Both the position numbers and the translations under genes were made by a program. The notes beneath the pieces were generated by a model that was given only the letters and a program-made list of their open reading frames with translations, did no database searches and was not told the DNA's origin. Positions 49,012 to 56,945 of a stretch of 64,000 nt of DNA are shown here, in pieces. The first letter of the stretch is position 1; the number at the start of each line of letters is the position of its first letter. The stretch covers positions 1-64,000 of the forward strand of contig NZ_BMRI01000033.1 of assembly GCF_014648555.1 (NCBI RefSeq). Reading direction: 5' to 3'. Origin of the DNA: Kitasatospora griseola (GTDB lineage: Bacteria; Actinomycetota; Actinomycetes; Streptomycetales; Streptomycetaceae).

Positions 49012-50613
49012 CTAGACGTTGACCGCCTTCCAGGCCGCGGCCACCGCGTTGTACTCCGGGGCGCCGTACAGGTCGAGCGCCGCCCTGAGCGTCGCGGAAC
49101 GGGCGTTCGCGTAGGTGGTGGTGGAGGTGAAGTAGACCGTCAGCGCGCGGTACCAGATCGCGGCGGCCTTGTCCCGGCCGATGCCGACGAGCGTCGAGCC
49201 GTCCGCCGTCGGGCTGTTGTAGCTCACGCCGTTGACCACCTTCGCGCCGCTGCCCTCGGACAGCAGGTAGAAGAAGTGGTTGGCGACGCCCGAGGAGTAG
49301 TGCGGGTCGAGGCCGCCGATGCCCGGGTACCAGAAGTCCTTCGAGTAGCCGTCCCTGGACGGCCGGTCCAGGTAGCGCACCGGGGTGCCGTTGCCCGCGA
49401 GGTCGAGCTTCTCGGCGATCAGGTAGTCCGGCGGGTCGGCCGGCAGGCCGGCGTACCACTCGATCATGGTCCCGAAGATGTCCGAGGTGGCCTCGTCGAG
49501 ACCGCCGGCCTCGCCGGAGTACATCAGCCCGGCGGTGGCCGAGGTGACGCCGTGGGCCATCTCGTGGCCGGCCACGTCCAACTCGGTCATCGGCTTGTTG
49601 CCGCTCGGACCGTCGCCGTAGCTGATGCAGAAGCAGGTGTCGTCCCAGAACAGGTCCATGAGGTTGCTGCCGTAGTGGACCCGGCTGGTGATGCCGACGC
49701 CGTTGCCCCTGAGGCCGACCCGGCCGAAGGTGTTCTTGAAGTAGTCCCAGGTCGCGGCCGCGTCGAACTGGGCGTCCACGGCGGCCGACTGGCGGTTGGA
49801 CGGGAGGCCGTTGCCCCAGATGTTGGTGGCGCTGGTGAACAGCGCGTTCTTGTTGCCCGCGTCGACGGTGGACTGGTTGCCCCGGGTGGCGTCCTTCAGC
49901 TGATAGGTCGCCCCGATCTGCGTGGTGGTCAGGGTGACGGCGCCGACATGGACGCCGGTGCCGGTGCCCGTCGCGGTCCGGATGCCGTCGTCACCGGCCA
50001 GCACCGCGCCGGTGGCCGCGTCCGTGATCAGCCGCCGGCTGCTGGGCACTCCGTCGGTGCGCACGCCCTCCACCACCGTCCGGTAGGCCAGCCGCGGGCT
50101 GCCGCCGCCGGCCCAGACCACCAGCTGCGCCGCGCCGGCCGCACCGACCTGCGCGAGTGCCGCCCCCTCCCCGTCGGCCGTCCCGAGCGTGCCTCGGACG
50201 GCGTCCGCCGCTCCCGTGGCGGCCTGGTCGGCGGAGAGCTTCGGGGCGAGGCTCGGCAGCGACAACCGCCCCGCGAAGGCCCGGTCGACGGAGGTGATCG
50301 AACCGTCGGCCCGCTGGTGCACGACCAGGTCGCCGCCGACGACGGGCAGGCCCGCGAAGGTCCGCTCGTAGCGCAGATGACGGTCGCCGTCGGCGTCCAC
50401 CACCGCGTCCTTGACGATCAGGCGTTCCTGGCCGCCCAGCGCCAGCGCCCCGGCGATCGGGGCGGCCTCGGCCCCGGCCAGCGAGAGCAGGGCGTCGCGC
50501 TGCTGTCCCACCGACGGCACACCCGCCTGCGCGGGGGCGGCGCCCATCTGGACGACGCCCGCCAGCAGGGCGGCGGCGGAGAGCACGGCTCCGGCTGTCA
50601 GCTTTCGCTTCAC
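49012..50613 (-). CDS. secreted M4-family (thermolysin-like) metalloprotease
   Basis: A 533-residue preproenzyme. The signal peptide spans about 1-30, and an FTP/PepSY-type propeptide about 31-210. The mature M4 protease has zinc ligands His350 and His354 in HEMAH, catalytic Glu351 and third ligand Glu374 in GLDEATSD. The C-terminal helical domain holds the usual active-site His (DPHYSSGVANHFFYLL region). GTG at 50613 with GGAAGGGA upstream. A 13-bp inverted repeat 160-230 bases upstream may be the control site. It degrades extracellular protein. Confidence 0.92.
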   Translation of the reverse strand: MKRKLTAGAVLSAAALLAGVVQMGAAPAQAGVPSVGQQRDALLSLAGAEAAPIAGALALGGQERLIVKDAVVDADGDRHLRYERTFAGLPVVGGDLVVHQRADGSITSVDRAFAGRLSLPSLAPKLSADQAATGAADAVRGTLGTADGEGAALAQVGAAGAAQLVVWAGGGSPRLAYRTVVEGVRTDGVPSSRRLITDAATGAVLAGDDGIRTATGTGTGVHVGAVTLTTTQIGATYQLKDATRGNQSTVDAGNKNALFTSATNIWGNGLPSNRQSAAVDAQFDAAATWDYFKNTFGRVGLRGNGVGITSRVHYGSNLMDLFWDDTCFCISYGDGPSGNKPMTELDVAGHEMAHGVTSATAGLMYSGEAGGLDEATSDIFGTMIEWYAGLPADPPDYLIAEKLDLAGNGTPVRYLDRPSRDGYSKDFWYPGIGGLDPHYSSGVANHFFYLLSEGSGAKVVNGVSYNSPTADGSTLVGIGRDKAAAIWYRALTVYFTSTTTYANARSATLRAALDLYGAPEYNAVAAAWKAVNV

Positions 50614-50771
50614 GTGCGGGGTCCCTTCCACGAAACCGCAGGTGCGCGGTCGCGCCGCGCACCGGGGCGCCGGGCTTGGCACCGTGAGGCGGTACGGGCG
50701 CTGACGTGCTGCTCCCGTGCGACCCTCGACGGCCCGTCAGGGTGAGTGGGGGACGGCGCCGCGGAACGGGA

Positions 50772-50844
50772 CGGGAGTTGGCCAGTAGCATGACAATGCG
50801 TAGGGTGAAATGACAGGTTCCCTCCGCATATTGGCCAACTCCCG
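50772..50844. promoter_or_regulatory. 13-bp inverted repeat, probable control site of M4 protease
   Basis: Arms CGGGAGTTGGCCA (50772-50784) and TGGCCAACTCCCG (50832-50844) are perfect. Each contains the palindromic core TGGCCA. The 47-base spacer carries two ATGACA copies (50790-50795 and 50810-50815). DNA looping between two operator halves is plausible. Confidence 0.6.
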
Positions 50845-50905
50845 CCACCGGACCGGGGGAGGCCGCCCGCCCGCCGGTCATGTCCCGCTATCGCCCCGTT
50901 CGCCG

Positions 50906-50927
50906 CGCTGGCGGGATCCCGCCAGCG
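50906..50927 (-). terminator. 22-bp perfect palindrome beyond the S1 protease gene
   Basis: CGCTGGCGGGATCCCGCCAGCG is fully self-complementary, starting 68 bases beyond the minus-strand S1 protease stop. It would form a cruciform or a strong RNA hairpin. Confidence 0.55.
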
Positions 50928-50994
50928 GCCGCCCCCTTGCCGCCTCCCTCGCGGCCTGCTAACGCTGCTGCGCCATCGGAGGCTCTGAACTCGC

Positions 50995-51858
50995 CTACTG
51001 CGCGCTGCTGTTCACATCGCCGCTCGCGGCCGCCGATCCGTGGCCGGTCGCCTCCCTCATGGTCTGCTTGATCCACTTCGCGTACGCGGGTGCGCTGGTG
51101 TACAGGCCCGGCCCGCCCGAGCACGGGACGCCCGGGGCGCCGGGGCCCGAGGTGACGCCGACCAGCTCCCAGCGACCGTTGCGGGCCTTCTGGAGCTGAG
51201 GGCCGCCGGAATCGCCGTTGCAGGCCATGGCGTTGGCCTTCCGGCTGATCGTGCAGAGCCGGTTCGAGTTCGCCCAGCCCGGGGCGCACTCGGAGACGGC
51301 GCCGATCCGGGTGCTCAGCTCCCGGAGCTGCTCCGAGAAGGCGAACTCGCCGTCCACGGTGCTGCCGAAGCCCAGCAGGCGGGTCGGAGTGCCCGGCCGC
51401 CCCGCCTCGCCCGCGATCCCGACGGGCTGCTGGGCGACCGGCCGGTCGAGCCGGATCAACGCGAGATCGTCCTTGTTGGGCCCCGCCCCCTCGCCGTTCA
51501 GATAGCCCGGGTGCACGAACGTCCGGTCGATCCGCCGGACGGTCCCGCCCGACGTCCGGTGGTCACTGCCGATCCGCACCGTGCCGTCCAGCTCGATGGC
51601 CTCGCCCGTCACGCAGTGCGCCGCCGTCAGCACCCACTGACGGTCGATCAGCGACCCGCCGCAGCTGCCGTCGAGCAGGCCGTAGTCCGGCGCCGTCATC
51701 GGGATCACTGCCATGAACGGGTAACTCTCGGTCGCGGCACCGCCGTTGACGATGGCCTCGGCGCTCCCGGCCATGACGGTGGTGCAGGCGAGCGCAGCGA
51801 GAGTGCCGGCGGTGGCCAGACGGGCCGCACGGCGACGGGACGGCTTCAGGTTGAACAC
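50995..51858 (-). CDS. secreted trypsin-like serine protease (S1)
   Basis: A 287-residue chymotrypsin-family protease. Basic head and signal peptide cover residues 1-34 ([20 protein letters not shown]), then a short propeptide and mature start IVNGG. Catalytic His in LTAAHC, Asp in [10 protein letters not shown] and Ser in CNGDSGGP are all present, with Cys pairs as in Streptomyces trypsins. GTG at 51858 with GGAAGG 8 bases upstream. The tail ([18 protein letters not shown]) is extra. It acts outside the cell, next to another exported protease. Confidence 0.92.
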   Translation of the reverse strand: MFNLKPSRRRAARLATAGTLAALACTTVMAGSAEAIVNGGAATESYPFMAVIPMTAPDYGLLDGSCGGSLIDRQWVLTAAHCVTGEAIELDGTVRIGSDHRTSGGTVRRIDRTFVHPGYLNGEGAGPNKDDLALIRLDRPVAQQPVGIAGEAGRPGTPTRLLGFGSTVDGEFAFSEQLRELSTRIGAVSECAPGWANSNRLCTISRKANAMACNGDSGGPQLQKARNGRWELVGVTSGPGAPGVPCSGGPGLYTSAPAYAKWIKQTMREATGHGSAAASGDVNSSAQ

Positions 51859-52046
51859 GGGAAGTACCTTCCGTTCGGGAATGCGTCTGGGTTCAGCCTG
51901 CGTTGTCCATGATCCACTGCGCGATGGTGACAGCAGGTGGACCCATGGTCGGGCCACCGGCCCTGTGACCGGTGGGGCTGTCCCCCCGTCGGAGTCGGCG
52001 GCCGGTGGCATACGCTGTTGTCCGCCCCGTGGACCGAGGAGTCGCT

Positions 52047-52295
52047 GTGGCGGAGATGTACGCCGTGCTGATCTGTGACAACGTGCCCAACGCCGTGGTG
52101 CTGACCCATTCCGGGCCGCATTCGATCGAGGTCGTGAAAGTGCTGCGCCGATGGACCGGGATGGCCCTGTGGGACAGCAGACTGCTCCTGGACCGCCTCC
52201 CGGCGACCATCCTCGAAGACGTCACGCGGGAGACGGCCGAAGCCGCGGTCCGCGAACTCCTCGAAGCCGGAGCCGAGGCCGAGGTGCGATCGTAG
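52047..52295 (+). CDS. ribosomal protein L7/L12 C-terminal-domain-like protein
   Basis: An 82-residue protein. [55 protein letters not shown] follows the L7/L12 C-terminal domain almost residue for residue (VIKxVRxxTGLGLKEAKDLV...AEEAKKxLEEAGAxVE), but the L10-binding N-terminal domain is replaced by a short beta-like head ([19 protein letters not shown]). GTG at 52047 with GAGGAG 5 bases upstream. It cannot anchor to the ribosomal stalk by the normal route. It may bind translation GTPases or serve another role. Confidence 0.75.
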   Translation: MAEMYAVLICDNVPNAVVLTHSGPHSIEVVKVLRRWTGMALWDSRLLLDRLPATILEDVTRETAEAAVRELLEAGAEAEVRS

Positions 52296-52332
52296 GCGCC
52301 CGCCTGCTCCGGGCGGCCCGGCAGCTGCAGCC

Positions 52333-52788
52333 ATGCCGCAGGGCGCAGCACGTACCGTGCGGAGGGGAGGCCGCTGTCCTCGGACGGCCCACTCGACAAC
52401 TCGTGCTCGACTCATCGACTCCGGAGATCGGTCACTGCCCCCGCAGGCGGTCTGGCACGACACCGGCACAGGCGTCTTCCGCTACGCGGCCCGGCTCGAC
52501 GGGCAGTGGTGGGTCCTGCGACTCAATGACTTTCCCGAGCATCCGCTCCTCACCCTGTTCGTCGACGCGGAGGTCGTCGGCGACCTGGAGGACAGCCAAG
52601 CCGTCTGGCGGTTGGCACCCCGTGGACCGCTTCCTGCGCTCACCGCGCCGGACCGCGCCGAGGTACTCCGCCTGATGGCCGGCCTCGGCCCCTACGGCGC
52701 CGAGGCCGGCACCCCGTGCGCGGGCGACTGGTGCACCTGCAGCATCCTCACCGACGAGTACGTGGCTCGGCACAACACTCCGTCATGA
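52333..52788 (+). CDS. unknown conserved-looking protein
   Basis: About 151 residues. The core AVWHDTGTGVFRYAARLDGQWWVLRLNDFPEHPLLTLFVDAEVVGDLED and the C-terminal CAGDWCTCSILTDEYVAR look conserved and globular, but the first 30 residues (RTVRRGGRCPRTAHSTTRAR) look like translated non-coding DNA. The only in-frame ATG is at 52333 and has no good ribosome binding site, so the true start may be lost or non-standard. No family was named. Confidence 0.55.
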   Translation: MPQGAARTVRRGGRCPRTAHSTTRARLIDSGDRSLPPQAVWHDTGTGVFRYAARLDGQWWVLRLNDFPEHPLLTLFVDAEVVGDLEDSQAVWRLAPRGPLPALTAPDRAEVLRLMAGLGPYGAEAGTPCAGDWCTCSILTDEYVARHNTPS

Positions 52789-52848
52789 ACCGGGAACTGT
52801 CCTGCTGTCCCGGAGCCGGCGCGGGCCGGAGACACTGGCCCGGCTCGG

Positions 52849-53313
52849 TCACAGACCCGGGAGCTCGGTCCGCTGCGCGTGCAGTTCGGAGCGGATCAGT
52901 TCGAGGAGGCGGCCTGTCCAGTTGCGCCCTCGGCCGGCGTTGTCGCCCCAGAACGCCGAGTCCATGTCGTCGTAGATCACGGTGGCGTCGCCAGTCGCCA
53001 ACAGGATCTCGGCGAGCTCGGGGTGCTGGTCGTACTTGGCGCGCAGCAGACGTGTCATGACCGCGGTGCGGACGTGTTCCCAGCCCTCGCGGCGAGGCGC
53101 CTCGGCCGCGAGCTTGCGCGCCGCGAAGGCTGTTTCCGCCGTCGCGATCGTGCCCCGGGCCTCGGGCTGAGCAACTGACAGGGCCCAGTAGGCGTGGGCG
53201 ACGGAGGGGTAGCCGGCCTCCCCCACGGTGATCGGGGCGGGGTAGCCCCGTTGCCCACACCCTCCGCACCGGCCCGCCCCGTCCACCCGGGTCCCGGCCA
53301 CCGCCGAGATCAA
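52849..53313 (-). pseudogene. truncated NADAR-family remnant
   Basis: The C-terminal part reads as a NADAR (YbiA-like) domain: YPAPITVGEAGYPSVAHAYWALS, LLRAKYDQHPELAEILLATGDA, FWGDNAGRGRNWTGRLLELIRSEL. NADAR proteins remove ADP-ribose from nucleic acids or act in NAD metabolism. No credible start codon or ribosome binding site exists; TTG 53313 and GTG 53301 are the only in-frame candidates. The upstream domain seen in longer actinobacterial homologues is missing, and the usual catalytic Glu of the PxxEH motif is Ala (PSVAHAY). It is probably a decaying copy, or an inactive binding protein if translated. Confidence 0.6.
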
Positions 53314-53439
53314 CGAAGCAACGGTCCGCGAGGTCCCGGCATTGCCCCCGAACCGCTCCCCGTAGGACGGTGTCCACGGAAATGCCGCGTCGGTCGGGAC
53401 GGCCTCCGGCGGGGCTCGGCACCGCAGTCGAGGGGATGG

Positions 53440-53811
53440 GTGATCGGCATGACCGCTGCCAGGACCGAGCAGGTGTCGGACTTCTACTGCCAGGAGGCCT
53501 TGTCCGGGAACACTCCGATCACGGTGGTCGAGGAGACGGACGAAGTGCTTGCCTTCGAGCACACCCGGCCGTCGTACCCGGTGCACATCGTGGTGGTTCC
53601 CAAACTGCACACCCCGTCCCTGGAGGACCTCGGCGAGGGTGGGGAGGAACTGCTGATGAAGGTCATGCGGGTCGTCCGCTCGGTGGCGGCGAGGGTCCGT
53701 GAGGAGCGCGGCGCCTGCTGCATCGTCACCAACCTGGGCGAGTACCAGGACAGCAAGCACCAGCACTGGCACGTGCTGTTCAGGGGCGAGCTGCCCGAGG
53801 GGCGGGTCTGA
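53440..53811 (+). CDS. HIT-family nucleotide-binding protein
   Basis: A 123-residue histidine-triad protein. The triad is KHQHWHVLF (HxHxH), with the preceding VHIVVVPKLH and IVTNLGEYQDSKH blocks. It lacks the N-terminal Cys pairs of some HIT subgroups but keeps FYCQEALSG. GTG at 53440 has AGGGGATGG directly upstream; the ATG at 53449 is the alternative. HIT enzymes hydrolyse nucleoside phosphoramidates or adenylates. It is divergent from the NADAR remnant. Confidence 0.85.
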   Translation: MIGMTAARTEQVSDFYCQEALSGNTPITVVEETDEVLAFEHTRPSYPVHIVVVPKLHTPSLEDLGEGGEELLMKVMRVVRSVAARVREERGACCIVTNLGEYQDSKHQHWHVLFRGELPEGRV

Positions 53812-53939
53812 GCCTCAAGGGTTCCGGCGGCAGTGTCCGGGCCGCTCCGGCTGTTGGGCGGGAGGTGGCCCGTGCCCTGGGTGGGGCGGTGGGCGTTGAG
53901 CAGGGTGGCAGGATCAGCGCGAGAAGGAGCACAACCATC

Positions 53940-54578
53940 TTGACTGCACTTCGGATTCGCAGGGCGGCCGTGGCCGCGGGGGCGGCGGCCCTGGCCATGA
54001 TGACGGCGATGCCGCCCGCGGTGGCGGACGGGTCGGCGGGCCGGCGGGCGTTCACGGACCGGACGGACGGCGAGTTCCAGCGCGACTGCCTGGCCGCCGT
54101 CAACGCCTACCGCGCCAAGCACCAGGCGCCGCCGCTCACCGTCGACCCGACGGTCGTGGACTACGCCAAGTCCCGGGCGCAGCAGGTCTCCCGGCCGAAC
54201 GGCTTCAACCACGACGGCCTGGCGCGCGGGTACGGCGAGACGCTGAGCTGGAGCTCGACCGCGGGCGAGGGCACGTACACCCCGGACACCTGCCGGGACG
54301 CGGTGGACGCCTGGTACGAGGGCAGCGCGCACTACGACTACAACAAGCCCGGCTTCTCCCGCGAGACCGGCAGCTTCACCCAGCTGGTGTGGAAGTCCAC
54401 CACGAAGCTGGGCTGCGCCCGGGTCGGCGGCCTCCGCGACGGAGGCCCGGACAGCGAGGGCTTCTCCTGGTCGGACACGTACATCGTGTGCAATTTCACG
54501 CCGCGCGGGAACCTGACGACGGACCCGCAGAACCCGACCAAGGCGTACCGGGACAATGTCCTGCCACCCCGGCCGTAG
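53940..54578 (+). CDS. secreted CAP-domain (SCP/PR-1) protein
   Basis: A 212-residue exported protein. A TTG start at 53940 is preceded by AAGGAG and opens a basic-hydrophobic signal peptide (RIRRAAVAAGAAALAMMTAM, cleavage near AVADG). The CAP domain covers about 40-200: DCLAAVNAYRAKHQAPPL, GETLSWSS, DAWYEGSAHYDYNKPGF, GSFTQLVWKSTTKLGCARV and YIVCNFTPRGN, with the usual His, Glu and disulfide cysteines. Bacterial CAP proteins are extracellular; some bind metal or lipids. Upstream in-frame starts would bury the signal peptide in a longer head. Confidence 0.85.
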   Translation: MTALRIRRAAVAAGAAALAMMTAMPPAVADGSAGRRAFTDRTDGEFQRDCLAAVNAYRAKHQAPPLTVDPTVVDYAKSRAQQVSRPNGFNHDGLARGYGETLSWSSTAGEGTYTPDTCRDAVDAWYEGSAHYDYNKPGFSRETGSFTQLVWKSTTKLGCARVGGLRDGGPDSEGFSWSDTYIVCNFTPRGNLTTDPQNPTKAYRDNVLPPRP

Positions 54579-54619
54579 GGCACGCCGGGGGCGGCAGGCG
54601 GTCGCCCGGGTTCGCCGTC

Positions 54620-54965
54620 TCAGTCGGCCAGCTCCGCGCGGAGGGTACGGGCCGCCGAGACCAGGCCGGCGAGGGAGGCGCGGGTCTCCGGCCAGGCGCG
54701 GGTCTTCAGGCCGCAGTCGGGGTTGACCTACACGCGTTCGGCGGGACGGCGGTGAGTGCGAGGCGCAGCAGCAGGACGGTCTCGGCGGGGGACGGGACGC
54801 GCGGCGAATGGATGTCCCACACGCCGGGGCCGACCCCGGCGGACCAGCCGGCGCCAGCCAACTCGTTGGTGACCTGCAGGTGCGAGCGGGCCGCCTCCAG
54901 GGAGATCACGTCCGTGTCCAACTCCTCGATGGCGCACAGGATGTCGCCGAATTCGGCGTCGCACC
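54620..54965 (-). pseudogene. metE: metE C-terminal remnant with frameshift and nonsense codon
   Basis: About 115 codons match the end of cobalamin-independent methionine synthase. The remnant starts at the zinc-ligand block ([10 protein letters not shown] for MCYSEFNDI), continues [20 protein letters not shown] and [16 protein letters not shown], then shifts frame near 54735-54745 and meets a TAG where VWVNPDC normally has Trp. [21 protein letters not shown] continues in the new frame to a stop at 54620. The remaining roughly 640 codons are absent. It is a dead fragment. Confidence 0.85.
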
Positions 54966-55008
54966 GCTCCTCCGCTGCAATGTCGTACCGGGCCGGGCCG
55001 GGAGTCGG

Positions 55009-55285
55009 CGGCTCGTCGTCGACGTGGTGCTCGGCGAGACCGGCGAACGCGTCCGGCCGGAGCTTCGCCACAGCGTGCTCCTGGCCGACAGAACCAGGGA
55101 CGACCCCGAGGCGACGCTGCGACTCCCGACGGACCGGTTCCTCGAACTGACCGCCGGGAGCACTGCCCGGGACAGGCAGGACGACACGGTCGAGGTCGCG
55201 GGTGAGCCCGAGGCCCTCGCGCGCTTCCTCGCCTGCTTCGACCCGACCCCGCCACGGGTGCAGCTCCACGCGCTGACGCGGGAGC
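55009..55285 (+). pseudogene. possible alkyl-sulfatase/SCP2-like C-terminal remnant
   Basis: On the plus strand [45 protein letters not shown] and [19 protein letters not shown] follow the pattern of the C-terminal sterol-carrier-like domain of alkyl sulfatases (dimer/SCP2-like). The metallo-beta-lactamase part is absent, there is no start, and the frame runs on past the expected end without a stop. It is antiparallel to and beside the metE remnant. Confidence 0.5.
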
Positions 55286-55365
55286 GCGTCGCCGCTGCGA
55301 GCCCTGCCGCGGGGCGGGCGGCGTCGCGATCCGACGCCGCCCGTCCCGCCGGCCGCTCGACGGCG

Positions 55366-56130
55366 CTATTCGGAGTCGGTGCGGCGCAGCAGGTAGCTGT
55401 CCATGATCCAGCCCTTGCGCTCGCGTGCCTGCTCGCGCAACTCGGCGATGCGGTCGGCCTGTTCGGCGAGCGGGCCGGCGGCCAGGATCTCGTCCTCGGT
55501 GCCCAGGTACGCGCCGTAGTGGATGTGCACGCCAGCCGGGTCGATCTTGGTGAACGCCGCCTGCCCGTCCAGCATCACCACCGCGTCCTCCGACCCCGGG
55601 CCGAAGCCCTCGGCGGCGAGGCGCCGGCCGGTGGTGATCCGCACGGGGCGGGCGGTGCGGGTGAGGGTGGTGCGGTGACGGGCCGCCAGCACCGAGATGC
55701 TGCTGATGCCGGGGACGACGGTGTACTCGAACTCGGTGCGCCCGCGGTCCAGGATCCGGTCCAGGACGGCGATCACACTGTCGTACAGCGCCGGGTCGCC
55801 CCAGACCAGCAGCGCGCCGGTCTGCCCGTCCGCCAACTCCTCGACCACTGCCTGCTCGACCAGGTCGGCCCGCCGCTCCCGCCACTCCTCGACGGCCTCC
55901 TTGTACGCCGCGGTGGCGCGGTCCCGCGCGGGGTCGATCAGTTCCACCACCCGGTGCCCGGGCCGCCCGTGCTCGGCGATCATCTGTCGCCGCAGCCGGA
56001 TCAGGTCCTGGCGCTCCTCGGGCTTGTCCAGCAGCAGGAACGCATCCGTGCGGCCGATCGCCTTGACCGCCTCCAGAGTGAGGTGGTCGGGATCGCCCGC
56101 GCCGATGCCGATGACGAGAAGGGTACGCAT
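55366..56130 (-). CDS. cobF: precorrin-6A synthase (deacetylating) CobF
   Basis: A 254-residue SAM-dependent tetrapyrrole methylase. It opens LLVIGIGAGDPDHLTLEAVKAI, has the DKPEERQDLIRLR block typical of CobF, GALLVWGDPALYDSVIAVL, VVPGISSISVLAARH and the terminal KGWIMDSYLLRR. CobF methylates C1 of precorrin-5 and removes the acetyl group in the aerobic cobalamin pathway. It stands alone here, away from other cob genes, which is usual for actinobacteria. ATG at 56130. Confidence 0.93.
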   Translation of the reverse strand: MRTLLVIGIGAGDPDHLTLEAVKAIGRTDAFLLLDKPEERQDLIRLRRQMIAEHGRPGHRVVELIDPARDRATAAYKEAVEEWRERRADLVEQAVVEELADGQTGALLVWGDPALYDSVIAVLDRILDRGRTEFEYTVVPGISSISVLAARHRTTLTRTARPVRITTGRRLAAEGFGPGSEDAVVMLDGQAAFTKIDPAGVHIHYGAYLGTEDEILAAGPLAEQADRIAELREQARERKGWIMDSYLLRRTDSE

Positions 56131-56413
56131 GACGCCGATTCTGCCTGGTCGCCCGCGCGGACCCGCAGGTGGGCGGCACGCTGCGCGGATCGCTGCGCTG
56201 ACGGCCTCGCGGATCGCGGCGGTGCAGGGGCGGGCGACGATCCCCGCCAGGCTTCGTGATCACCGCTGTTCAGCCCGACCCGCCGGCCTGCGGCACGTAC
56301 CCGGCGATGCCGCACCGAGCAGCCCTGAGGCCGTCGGACAACGCCGAACAAGCAGACAGCGCGCCCTCGCCGACGACACCGCGGTTGTCGGTGGCGGGTG
56401 CGACGCTGCCGGG

Positions 56414-56821
56414 ATGACTCCTTGGAACCTGCTCGATCTCGACCGGGCCCTGCGGGCCAGTTGGGCCGCCGACACCTGTTCGCCGGACGACCTGCTCAGG
56501 GCCGGGTGGGGGCCGGAGAACCCGGCGTGGGGGCAGTGCGACATCACCGCGCTGGTGGTGCACGACCTGTTCGGGGGCGAGTTGCTGGTCGGGAAGGTGT
56601 ACCGGGGCGGGGAGCAGCAGGGGTTCCACTGGTGGAACCGGCTGCCCAGCGGCGCGGAGCTCGACCTGACGCTCGAACAGTTCCGGGACGGTCAGACCGT
56701 CACGGAGGGCCGGGTCCTGGCCCGTCCGGTGGGGCCGACGCGGCACCGCTGGGCGGAGTACCTGCTGCTGCGCGAGCGGGTCGGCGAGCGGCTCGGCGGC
56801 TTCCCGGAGCCGGCGGCCTGA
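56414..56821 (+). CDS. YunG-family protein
   Basis: A 135-residue soluble protein. RASWAADTCSPDDLLRAGWGPENPAWGQCDITALVVHDLFGGELLVGKV and the following QQGFHWWNRLPSGAELDLTLEQF match the YunG family. Two Cys and a His-Trp-Trp pair give a papain-like spacing, but activity has not been shown to my knowledge. The ATG at 56414 starts at the homology. The function is unknown. Confidence 0.8.
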   Translation: MTPWNLLDLDRALRASWAADTCSPDDLLRAGWGPENPAWGQCDITALVVHDLFGGELLVGKVYRGGEQQGFHWWNRLPSGAELDLTLEQFRDGQTVTEGRVLARPVGPTRHRWAEYLLLRERVGERLGGFPEPAA

Positions 56822-56945
56822 CGGCGGGTCGGGCGGGGGCCGGTGTGCGCCGATGGGCGCAGTGCGGCGGGCCCCGAGGGGCGGGGGAGGGCGACGATCG
56901 GCGGACAGGAGGCTCGCGCGCGGGGCGCGGGCGGAGAGGTTCGCC

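Larger units (their letters stand above)
50614..50994. other. 381-base intergenic region upstream of the M4 protease
   Basis: No gene is supported. It holds the M4 promoter side, the 13-bp inverted repeat at 50772-50844 and the 22-bp palindrome at 50906-50927, both listed separately. Confidence 0.6.

Noticed and set aside
54728-56263. long frame joining the metE remnant to the cobF region
   Set aside because: The frame merely lacks stops; only the 3' part matches MetE and the cobF gene lies in another frame.
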